Of a stretch of 24,311 nt of DNA, positions 15,869-23,484 are shown piece after piece (position 1 is the stretch's first letter; each line of letters opens with the position of its first letter). Position numbers and translations under genes: made by a program. This DNA is from Caryophanales bacterium UBA1744 (GTDB lineage: Bacteria; Bacillota_I; Bacilli_A; RFN20; CAG-826), in assembly GCA_002314915.1 (NCBI GenBank), contig DCHU01000016.1:1-24311 (forward strand), read 5' to 3'. The notes below the pieces were generated by a model. The model saw nothing but the letters and a program-made list of their open reading frames with translations. It was not told the DNA's origin and did not search any database.

Positions 15869-18751
15869 ATGAATATCGGTGAAACAAAGTACGGCTTTAA
15901 GTTGCTCCGCTCTAGAAGAGTTGAGGATTTAAACGCTACACTCCACGAATTTGAGCACATCAAATCCGGCGGTTTATTAGCATATGTTGAAGCAGATGAC
16001 ACAAATTGTGTCATGGCTATCGGTTTTAGAACATTACCTGAAGACTCAACAGGCGTTTGCCACATCATTGAGCACAGCACACTTTGCGGCTCAAAGAAAT
16101 ATCCACTCAAGGAACCATTCGTAAACTTGCTCAAGAATTCTCTCGCAACATTCTTGAATGCATTTACAGCATATGACTGGACAATGTATCCTTGTGCTTC
16201 CCAGACACCAAAAGATTTCGACAACATCATGGATGTTTATCTCGACGCTGTCTTCAACCCAAAATCAATGAATGACGAGAGACCATTCCTTCAGGAAGGT
16301 TGGCACCTCGAATTAACAGATAAGGACGCACTCCCTTGCTACAAAGGTGTCGTCTATAACGAGATGAAAGGCGCAATGTCTTCTGTCGGCGAAGTCTTAA
16401 CGCAGACAACACTCGAAGCAATGTATCCAGACACAGCTTATCGCTTCAATTCAGGCGGTGAGCCAGATGACATCCCAAATCTCACTTACGATGCATATAA
16501 GGCATTCTACAAAGCCCACTACAACCCACAGAACGCAATGACAGTTCTCTACGGCAAGATGGACATCGAAGCGAAACTTAAATACATCGATGAGGAATAC
16601 TTCTCCAAATACGATAAGGGCGAGGCTTTAACAATCCCAATGCAGAAGCCAGTCGTCAACCTCGACTACAAGAAAGAGTACGAAATCGGTCCTGATGAAG
16701 AAATCAAGGACAACACATATATGGCTCTTGCATACGCATTATGCGAATACAACGACATGGAAAGCATGATGGCATGGAGAATCATCGATGACGCACTCCT
16801 CTCAGACAATGGTTCACCATTGAAGAAAGCGTTACTTGATAGAAAACTCGGTCAGGATATCTCAACAAGAATCGATGACGACAACATCAACCCAGCCCTC
16901 TACATCAACCTTGAGAAGACAAATCCAAACAAGAAAGAGGAATTCAAAGCCGCTTTCGAAGAAGAGGTCAGGAAAATCGTCGAGAAGGGAATCGACAAAG
17001 ACTTGTTAATCGCCTCAATCAACAACCTTGAGTTCAAAGACAAGGAATGCGATATGGGCGGATTCCCAAAAGGCATTGCATTTGCAATGTCCATGATGGG
17101 CTCATTCAACTACAACGGTGATTTACTCACACACTTAGAATTCTCCAAGTACTACAAGAAATTCAGAGAAGTTCTTAACACAAGATACTTCGAAGACCTC
17201 TTAGAGAACGCAATCCTCAAATCAGTCCACCACGTCGAGGTCATGATTACTCCATCAAAGACCTTAGGCGACGAGAAGAAGGCAAAGATGGACGCTCTCA
17301 TGAAAGCGAAGAAAGAAGCGATGACTGATGATGAGATCACCGCTCTCGTTAAGCAAACAAAAGAACTCATCGCATATCAGAGCCACGTCGATACGCCAAA
17401 GGAACTTAAGTGCTTACCAGAACTCAAGTTATCAGATATCCCATTAACCGTTAACGGTTTGGATACAAAGAAGACAAAGGTCAAAGGCTACAAGGCCATC
17501 ACCCATGTCGCCGATACTCAGGGCATCGCATACGTTAATGCATACTTCGATTTATCAAGCGTCTCCGCCGAAGACTTAATCTTCGTATCACTCTTATCAT
17601 CGCTCTATAGATCCGTCCCAACGCAGCACTATGACTTAACTCAGTTAAGCAACGTCTGCAAGACATATCTCGGCGACTTAGGATTTGGAGTCCAGTACTT
17701 ATCAACATCCAAAGATGATGCTAAATCATATGCAACAATCAGCGCTTCGGCACTTAAGGATAATGTCGATAAGATTCCTGAGCTCATCAACGAAATCGTC
17801 TTCCACTCAAAATTCGACTCAAAAGTCGTTAAGCAGACTCTCGATCAGACAGTCAACTCGTTAAGAATGGGCATCATCGGAAACGGCATGGCTGTTGCAA
17901 TGGCTGAAGCTTCAAGCGAGCACTCAGCATCCGCATCGCTCTCAGCATCTGCCGCAGGCCCAAGAGCATACGCAAAACTCCAGGAGATTGTTAACAACTA
18001 CAACATCACCGAGTTAAAGGCAAAATTCAAAGAGCTTATCGCTAAGATCTACTGCAAAAACAAGGTACTTATCTCAATAACAGGTGAGGACGATGTCGTT
18101 GCAGCAACAAAAGAAGCGATGAAGGCATTGAAGCTCAAGAAAGGTCCAGAGGATGCCATCTTAGTTCCAGGAAAAGAAGGAACAAGCAAGAAGGCCCTCT
18201 TAATCCCTGCACCAATCAACTACAACGCAATCGCCGCAAACATCAACGACTTCGGCTACGAGTTCAACGGTGTCTGCCCACTTATCTGCCACATCATGAG
18301 ATACAACTATCTCTGGGATGAGGTCCGTGTAAAAGGCGGAGCATACGGCAGCGCAATCTCAATCGGCAAGAACGGCGTCATCGCATTCGGCTCGTATAGA
18401 GATCCTAACGTCGTCAGCACATACGAGACATTCAAGAAGGCTGGCGAGTTCCTTGAAACATTCGCTCCAACAAAGAGTGAGTTCAAGAACTATGTCATCG
18501 GCGCACTCGGAGGATTCGACAAGCCTGTCTCTGTTAGAATTCAGGCAACACAGAGCGACTTGAGCTACATTGTTGGTTCAACAAAGAAAGACAAGATGAA
18601 GACAAAGAAAGAGTTGCTCCACGCAAAGCTTGACGATGTTAAGTCTTGGGCTCCACTCTTCAAGCAAATCGCTTCAAAATCAACAGAGTATACAGTTGGT
18701 TCAAAAGCTAAAATTGACGAGTACAAGTTCGACGAAGTTAATTCATTGTAA
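15869..18751 (+). CDS. M16C zinc metallopeptidase, PreP/Cym1-like
   Basis: This 960-aa enzyme belongs to the full-length M16C family, which forms a closed chamber and degrades unfolded peptides, usually in the cytosol. The inverted zinc motif is CHIIEHSTLCGSKKY with His65, Glu68 (catalytic) and His69; the third ligand is Glu165 in VVYNEMKGAMSS. SLATFLNAFTAYDWTMYP follows the motif as in PreP. The second half is the non-catalytic partner, ending with LWDEVRVKGGAYGSAIS, which supplies conserved substrate-side residues. There is no signal peptide. The start at 15869 has AAAGGAGAT in front of it; the further upstream TTG at 15812 belongs to the -35 element. Most likely a general oligopeptidase; a role in processing one specific peptide is not excluded. 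Confidence 0.93.
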   Translation: MNIGETKYGFKLLRSRRVEDLNATLHEFEHIKSGGLLAYVEADDTNCVMAIGFRTLPEDSTGVCHIIEHSTLCGSKKYPLKEPFVNLLKNSLATFLNAFTAYDWTMYPCASQTPKDFDNIMDVYLDAVFNPKSMNDERPFLQEGWHLELTDKDALPCYKGVVYNEMKGAMSSVGEVLTQTTLEAMYPDTAYRFNSGGEPDDIPNLTYDAYKAFYKAHYNPQNAMTVLYGKMDIEAKLKYIDEEYFSKYDKGEALTIPMQKPVVNLDYKKEYEIGPDEEIKDNTYMALAYALCEYNDMESMMAWRIIDDALLSDNGSPLKKALLDRKLGQDISTRIDDDNINPALYINLEKTNPNKKEEFKAAFEEEVRKIVEKGIDKDLLIASINNLEFKDKECDMGGFPKGIAFAMSMMGSFNYNGDLLTHLEFSKYYKKFREVLNTRYFEDLLENAILKSVHHVEVMITPSKTLGDEKKAKMDALMKAKKEAMTDDEITALVKQTKELIAYQSHVDTPKELKCLPELKLSDIPLTVNGLDTKKTKVKGYKAITHVADTQGIAYVNAYFDLSSVSAEDLIFVSLLSSLYRSVPTQHYDLTQLSNVCKTYLGDLGFGVQYLSTSKDDAKSYATISASALKDNVDKIPELINEIVFHSKFDSKVVKQTLDQTVNSLRMGIIGNGMAVAMAEASSEHSASASLSASAAGPRAYAKLQEIVNNYNITELKAKFKELIAKIYCKNKVLISITGEDDVVAATKEAMKALKLKKGPEDAILVPGKEGTSKKALLIPAPINYNAIAANINDFGYEFNGVCPLICHIMRYNYLWDEVRVKGGAYGSAISIGKNGVIAFGSYRDPNVVSTYETFKKAGEFLETFAPTKSEFKNYVIGALGGFDKPVSVRIQATQSDLSYIVGSTKKDKMKTKKELLHAKLDDVKSWAPLFKQIASKSTEYTVGSKAKIDEYKFDEVNSL

Positions 18752-18756
18752 TAGAT

Positions 18757-18784
18757 AGCCATCCATTCTTATGGGTGGCTTTTT
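18757..18784 (+). terminator. Intrinsic terminator of the M16 peptidase gene
   Basis: AGCCATCC (18757-18764) pairs with GGGTGGCT (18773-18780), one T-G wobble, around an 8-base loop and is followed by TTTTC. It starts five bases after the stop codon. Confidence 0.9.
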
Positions 18785-18807
18785 CTTTCCTTTTTCTTCA
18801 CAAAGCC

Positions 18808-18820
18808 TAGAATTAACAAT
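18808..18820 (+). promoter_or_regulatory. Putative -10 for a leaderless ABC transporter mRNA
   Basis: TAGAAT (18808-18813) ends seven bases before the ATG at 18821. The sequence between the upstream terminator and the ATG contains no purine-rich ribosome site. No strong -35 is seen. Confidence 0.4.
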
Positions 18821-20590
18821 ATGTCACATTTAAGAAGATTCGTTCAGTACTACAAACCTCATAAATTGTTGTTTGCGATCGATATGATTGCCTCTTTCCT
18901 CGTTGCCGTAATCGGACTCGGATATCCAATCATCACAAGAAAGATGCTCAACAACATAGGCAATGGCGGAGAGATTAAACTCACCATCATTCTCGGATGC
19001 ATTCTCTTTGGCATATATCTTTTAAGATATGGCCTTCGTTTTGTCATCCAGTATTATGGACACGTCATGGGCATCAGAATGCAGGCAAACATGAGAAGCG
19101 ACTTGTTCAAAAAGATCGAGAAACTCCCATACACATTCTTTGATGAGCACGAGACCGGAAAGATAATGACCAGAATGACCAACGACTTGTTCGAGGTTGC
19201 AGAGCTCGCTCACCACGGACCAGAGAACATCTTTATCGCATCTTTCACGATTATCGGTGCCATTACATATCTTTCTTATATTTACTGGCCTTTAGCCCTT
19301 ATTTGTTTAGGAATGGTCCCACTCATCTTCATCGTTTCCCTGGTCTTCAGAAAGAGAATGAGAGCGACATTCAAGGAATCAAGAAAAGCACAGGCCATAA
19401 TCAACGCCTCCATCGAGTCCTCAATCACCGGAGTAAGAGTCACCAAAGCCTACACAAACGAGGATAAGGAACTCGATAAATTCGAGGTGGCAAACCAAAA
19501 CTTCGTCAAGAACAGATATGGGGTCATGAAGGCCATGGCGGGATATATGTCCACAAGCCAGTTTGTAACCGATGTGTTTAACATTGTCTTACTTGTTGCC
19601 GGAGGAATTTTTATCTCAATCGACAACAAATTCAGTTTCCCTGATTACTCCGCGTTCATCATTTCAGTCAGTCTATTCATATCCCCTGTCAACCAGTTAA
19701 TCAGCTTCATGGAACAGCTCCAGGAAGGAAAATCCGGCTTCGAAAGATTCGTTGAGGTTCTTGAGCAACCAGATGAAATCGATGACGGAAAAGAAGTGAT
19801 GGAAAGCGCTGAAGGCAATATAGTTTTCGATCACGTAACATTCAAATACAACAGCTCAGCTTCAGATATTCTTTCCGATGTTTCCATCAACATAAACCCT
19901 GGCGATAAAGTAGCCTTAGTCGGACCTACCGGAGGGGGCAAGACAACCATCTGCCACCTCTTGCCAAGGTTCTATAACATCAGCGATGGCGTAATCACAA
20001 TAGATGGAAGAAACATCATGGATGTAACGCTTAAATCATTGAGACAAAACATAGGCATAGTTCAACAGGATGTATTCCTTTTCGCAGGTACGATTCGAGA
20101 TAATGTTACCTATGGTAAACTTGATGCAACAGAAGCTGAAATCATGGATGCAATAAAGAAAGCGAACCTCGCGGATTTCGTCGCAAAATTGCCGGATGGA
20201 ATCGATACCGAAATCGGCGAGAGAGGCGTCAAATTATCAGGTGGTCAGAAGCAGAGAATATCCATTGCTAGAGTCTTTCTCAAGAACCCATCCATTTTGA
20301 TTTTGGATGAGGCCACTTCTGCACTCGATAACACGACAGAATTCCTCATTCAAAACGCTCTTGATGAACTGTGTAAGAACAGAACAACAATTGTCGTTGC
20401 TCATAGGCTTTCTACCGTTAAAAACGCGAACAAGATTTATGTAATATCCGGAGGAAAAGTCATTGAAAATGGTTCGCATGACGAACTGATTGAAAATGGT
20501 GGAGTATACAAGTCATTGTATGACCTTCAGTTTAGAGATCTTGAGGCGGCTGACTCAGTTTTACTCAGCGAATCAATCGACATAGCGTAA
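18821..20590 (+). CDS. ABC exporter half-transporter (six TM segments plus ATPase domain)
   Basis: The 589-aa protein has the MsbA/BmrA-type layout: about six transmembrane helices in residues 15-300 and a nucleotide-binding domain from about 332. ATPase motifs are complete: Walker A GPTGGGKT (368-375), Q-loop Gln415/416, signature LSGGQ (472-476), Walker B ILILDE (492-497, catalytic Glu497) and H-loop His528. It would work as a homodimer, since no second half-transporter gene is adjacent, and could export drugs, lipids or peptides. Its gene sits between the M16 terminator and the GH43 promoter, so it seems to be transcribed alone. No Shine-Dalgarno is visible. No obvious terminator follows its stop codon. 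Confidence 0.93.
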   Translation: MSHLRRFVQYYKPHKLLFAIDMIASFLVAVIGLGYPIITRKMLNNIGNGGEIKLTIILGCILFGIYLLRYGLRFVIQYYGHVMGIRMQANMRSDLFKKIEKLPYTFFDEHETGKIMTRMTNDLFEVAELAHHGPENIFIASFTIIGAITYLSYIYWPLALICLGMVPLIFIVSLVFRKRMRATFKESRKAQAIINASIESSITGVRVTKAYTNEDKELDKFEVANQNFVKNRYGVMKAMAGYMSTSQFVTDVFNIVLLVAGGIFISIDNKFSFPDYSAFIISVSLFISPVNQLISFMEQLQEGKSGFERFVEVLEQPDEIDDGKEVMESAEGNIVFDHVTFKYNSSASDILSDVSININPGDKVALVGPTGGGKTTICHLLPRFYNISDGVITIDGRNIMDVTLKSLRQNIGIVQQDVFLFAGTIRDNVTYGKLDATEAEIMDAIKKANLADFVAKLPDGIDTEIGERGVKLSGGQKQRISIARVFLKNPSILILDEATSALDNTTEFLIQNALDELCKNRTTIVVAHRLSTVKNANKIYVISGGKVIENGSHDELIENGGVYKSLYDLQFRDLEAADSVLLSESIDIA

Positions 20591-20617
20591 GAATAATAGC
20601 CAAAACAAAAGTTTAAG

Positions 20618-20655
20618 ATTGTCATATTGTCAAATATGGCAAGGGGACATAATAA
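20618..20655 (+). promoter_or_regulatory. Promoter with overlapping palindrome in front of the GH43 gene
   Basis: TTGTCA (20627-20632) and TAATAA (20650-20655) are 17 bases apart, and the -10 ends seven bases before the ATG at 20663, which predicts a leaderless mRNA. A palindrome CATATT-GTCA-AATATG (20623-20638) covers the -35, and ATTGTCA is also repeated in tandem (20618-20624, 20626-20632). A repressor bound here would block RNA polymerase; the regulator is not in the window. AAGGGGA (20641-20647) is 15 bases from the ATG, too far for a normal ribosome site. Confidence 0.55.
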
Positions 20656-20662
20656 TACCACT

Positions 20663-22069
20663 ATGAAAAAACAAATTTTTAACCCTTATTTGCCAAGCTA
20701 TGAGTACGTCCCAGACGGCGAACCTCATGTCTTTGGTGACAGAGTCTATGTCTATGGCTCACACGACCGTTTTGCTGGAGGAAACTTCTGCCAGAACGAC
20801 TACATCACTTACAGCGCTCCTGTAACAGATCTCAAAGACTGGAGATTTGAAGGCTACATCTGGTGGAAGAAACTCGATCCAGGAAACTCTGGACACGATT
20901 CATTCTACGCTCCAGACGTTTGCCAGGGACCAGATGGCAGATACTACATCTACTACGCACCAGCTCCAGGCTTCACACTCAAGTCATGGTACATCCGCTG
21001 CGCAGTATCAGATTCACCAGCTGGACCATTCGCTTACTTAGGCGAAGTTAAGATCGACAAGTGGAAAAAGACATACATCCCATTCGATCCAGCAGTTTAT
21101 GTTGAAGATGGACACGTATACCTCTATTGGGGCTCCGCACTCTTCTATCCAGTTCTCGGCGCTTCAAAGAAGACAGTTCTCGGTGGCGGCGTTGTCGAAC
21201 TCGACAAAGACATGCTTACTCCAATCGGAGAACCAAAGACAACAATGCTCTCAAAGGACAAAGACCCATCACTCGGTGGCCACGGATTCTTCGAGGCATC
21301 ATCAATGCGTAAATTCGGTGATAAGTACTACTTCATCTACTCATCACTCAACGGACACGAACTCTGCTATGGTATCGGTGAAAACCCAATGGGTCCATTC
21401 GAATACTGCGGCGTCTTAGTCTCAAACGGTGACGTTGGATTAAGAGGCATCCAGGGACCAAAGGACGCTTGTGACTTCACAGGTAACACTCACGGTTCTA
21501 TCGAGTACATCAACGGCAAGTACTACGTCTTCTATCACAGACACACAAACAGACACGACTTCGCACGTCAGGATTGTGCTGAGGAAATCTTCATGGATGA
21601 AAACGGAAGATTCGCTCAGGTCGAGAGAACATCTTGCGGTTTAAACGGCGGACCTCTTGAGGGTACAGGAGAATACGAAGCAAGAATCGCATGCTGCTTA
21701 AAGAAGAAAGGCGGCAACAGATTCTACGGCGTCTTCAGAGGACTCGCAGGTAAGGAACCATTCATCACTCAGACCGGCAAGGACAGAGAAGACAATGGTG
21801 ACCAGTACATCGCAAACATCCACGACGGAACAACAATCGGTTACAAGTACTTTGATTTAAGAGAAACCAAAGAAGTTGCAGTCAACATCAAAGGCAACGC
21901 AAAAGGCAAGCTCCACATCAAGGCAACTGAGGACGGCGAGGATATCGGTGTCATCGATCTTGCAGCAGGAAACTCAGCTCCAATCGCTGCAGGAAGCGAA
22001 AAGTCAGGCCTCTACTTCGTTTACGAAGGCGCAGGCAAGTTCGACTTCATCTCCTTTGAACTCAAATAA
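20663..22069 (+). CDS. GH43 family glycoside hydrolase (arabinofuranosidase/xylosidase type)
   Basis: This 468-aa protein, without a signal peptide, has a five-bladed propeller domain of the GH43 type that removes arabinose or xylose from plant-cell-wall oligosaccharides. It opens with NPYLPSYEYVPDGEPHVF (candidate base Asp18) and VYVYGSHDRF. The pKa-tuning Asp is likely Asp142 in IPFDPAVYVEDG (Asp85 in FYAPDV is also conserved), and the acid is probably Glu211 in HGFFEASSMRK. From about residue 350 a beta-rich module may bind carbohydrate. ATG 20663 is chosen over in-frame starts at 20627 and 20636 since those lie in the promoter and family proteins begin near this point. Substrate cannot be settled by reading alone. 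Confidence 0.88.
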   Translation: MKKQIFNPYLPSYEYVPDGEPHVFGDRVYVYGSHDRFAGGNFCQNDYITYSAPVTDLKDWRFEGYIWWKKLDPGNSGHDSFYAPDVCQGPDGRYYIYYAPAPGFTLKSWYIRCAVSDSPAGPFAYLGEVKIDKWKKTYIPFDPAVYVEDGHVYLYWGSALFYPVLGASKKTVLGGGVVELDKDMLTPIGEPKTTMLSKDKDPSLGGHGFFEASSMRKFGDKYYFIYSSLNGHELCYGIGENPMGPFEYCGVLVSNGDVGLRGIQGPKDACDFTGNTHGSIEYINGKYYVFYHRHTNRHDFARQDCAEEIFMDENGRFAQVERTSCGLNGGPLEGTGEYEARIACCLKKKGGNRFYGVFRGLAGKEPFITQTGKDREDNGDQYIANIHDGTTIGYKYFDLRETKEVAVNIKGNAKGKLHIKATEDGEDIGVIDLAAGNSAPIAAGSEKSGLYFVYEGAGKFDFISFELK

Positions 22070-22074
22070 GACTA

Positions 22075-22099
22075 AGCACTCGGAAACGGGTGCTTTTTT
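22075..22099 (+). terminator. Intrinsic terminator of the GH43 gene
   Basis: AGCACTCG (22075-22082) pairs with CGGGTGCT (22087-22094), one T-G wobble, around a GAAA tetraloop, followed by six T. It begins five bases after the stop codon. Confidence 0.93.
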
Positions 22100-22794
22100 A
22101 TATGCAAAAAAAGAGCAGGCCATTAGAAGACTACCATAAGGGGTTAAGCAAATTATTAGTATTCGGGCCAAAAGAAAACCTCATCCAAGAGTTAATAGCT
22201 CAAGGATTATGTATTTTAAACATTTTTGCTCTGCCACGTGTCAATACGAACAGCTTAGAGTAACTTCAATTTTACAACGAACCTTCTTCTTTTTAAGGTT
22301 TTCTATAAGACATTCCCAAAGTATACATCAAATCTAAAGCCAAAATTCATCTCAATGGTAATTACCGTTTATGCATTGCTGAGTTCGAATAGTACATTTA
22401 ATAAAACACAAAGAGTGGCTGCAGCGTCTATAACAACAGAAACCATTGTTGATAACACTGGGTGCCCTGAAGATTGCGGCAGCTAACAAGATTATTCATT
22501 GTTTTTACGTGCATAAGTATTGAGACAGTTTATACTTGCTAGATCAAGATAGCTCATGTTTTCATGGTCTATGAATCTATTTATCTCAGTGTTATATATC
22601 ATTAGGGAATCTGACATAATTAAACCTCGCCTTACCTCGCTAAGACAAATGCACTTTCAAATATGTCCTGATTCGTGCAAGTTTTTAATTTGTAGTGTTG
22701 TCTATCAATTATTTCGAAAGATATGCATAGCGACAATCTTATAGGTAATGTTCCTCCCTCTATTTAGCAAACAGGCATCAAGGTTACGCAAATA
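22100..22794. other. AT-rich stretch of about 700 bases without a convincing gene
   Basis: Stops are frequent in all frames. The longest plus-strand readings are 53 codons (22102-22263) and 62 codons (22556-22744); neither has a ribosome site nor a recognisable motif. There is no tRNA-like cloverleaf, no clear repeat array and no transposase trace that I can see. Composition shifts to AT-rich here relative to the genes on its left. It lies downstream of the Rhs tip and its neighbour, where remnants of older tip modules often accumulate, but no remnant could be recognised. Confidence 0.5.
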
Positions 22795-23469
22795 CTACTG
22801 AATGATGTAATCCCGCAGAAACATAAATCTCTGCCCTTCGTACGAATACGCAATGAAAAATATTTCATCGCCCTCATGCGCAACCAAATTATAATCGCCG
22901 GACGTGGAATCGTATAAGGAAAAATAGTCAAATTGAACTAATCTGTATTGAATGTCAATTGGTAATGATCCTCTAATCGGCGACGTAAATTTAGATTCCC
23001 ACAAATCGCTATTGATGATGACTCGCTCAAATTCATTTTTTTGCTTTTCGTCTTGAATCTTCGCGTAGCCTAGCAAATAAGAATCCACTTTACCAGTCGC
23101 AACTTTAACATTATTTGGTAGATCTATTTTCATCTCTCTTCCGAAATGAACAAATGTACTTGCCTCGTAAGAGATGTCGTTTCTAAAAATTACTCTGTAT
23201 GAGCCGAAAACAATTAGCAAAGGCAAACATATAAAACAAACTATGAGATTCTTTTTGTATTTTTTATTATGTTTTTTTAAAACAATAGCGATTGATAGCG
23301 TTAAAGCGGGGATTGGCAAGAACAACAACATAATCCACGAGTATCTAACTAAACCAAAAACGCCAAATATTTCTGTCTCTCCTACCAACCCAGCCAAATA
23401 AAAGGATATTATTGGCGAAAACAAAGTTATCCAAAACAAAATATTAGATATCACATTTTTTGCTTTCAT
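22795..23469 (-). CDS. Three-TM membrane protein, candidate immunity protein for the Rhs tip
   Basis: I do not recognise the family. The 224-aa protein has hydrophobic helices at about residues 7-27, 43-64 and 74-92. A strongly basic loop (KKHNKKYKK, 65-73) between helices 2 and 3 should be cytoplasmic, which puts the N-terminus inside and the roughly 130-residue C-terminal domain outside. That domain has no motif I know. AGGAGG lies eight bases before the ATG, and the gene starts 12 bases after the Rhs stop codon, so the two are co-transcribed and probably translationally coupled. Small genes directly downstream of Rhs tips usually encode the matching immunity protein. Codon use is AT-rich, as in the tip. 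An unrelated membrane protein remains possible. Confidence 0.55.
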   Translation of the reverse strand: MKAKNVISNILFWITLFSPIISFYLAGLVGETEIFGVFGLVRYSWIMLLFLPIPALTLSIAIVLKKHNKKYKKNLIVCFICLPLLIVFGSYRVIFRNDISYEASTFVHFGREMKIDLPNNVKVATGKVDSYLLGYAKIQDEKQKNEFERVIINSDLWESKFTSPIRGSLPIDIQYRLVQFDYFSLYDSTSGDYNLVAHEGDEIFFIAYSYEGQRFMFLRDYIIQ

Positions 23470-23484
23470 TTTTAAGTCCTCCTA
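23470..23484 (-). promoter_or_regulatory. Ribosome-binding site overlapping the Rhs stop codon
   Basis: On the minus strand the Rhs stop TAG (plus 23482-23484) runs directly into GAGG, so AGGAGG uses two bases of the stop codon. The downstream ATG at 23469 follows after ACTTAAAA. Ribosomes finishing the Rhs protein are placed on the start of the next gene, favouring paired synthesis. Confidence 0.75.

Noticed and set aside
15869..20590. M16 peptidase and ABC exporter as a peptide maturation-export pair
   Set aside because: A strong terminator separates them, the ABC gene has its own start signals, the peptidase is of the general PreP type, and no precursor peptide gene is visible.
22102..22263. 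53-codon reading frame after the GH43 terminator
   Set aside because: It has no ribosome site, starts inside the region just behind a strong terminator, and its sequence shows no motif; chance is the simpler reading.
22556..22744. 62-codon plus-strand reading frame
   Set aside because: No ribosome site or promoter, irregular amino-acid make-up, and surrounding frames are full of stops.
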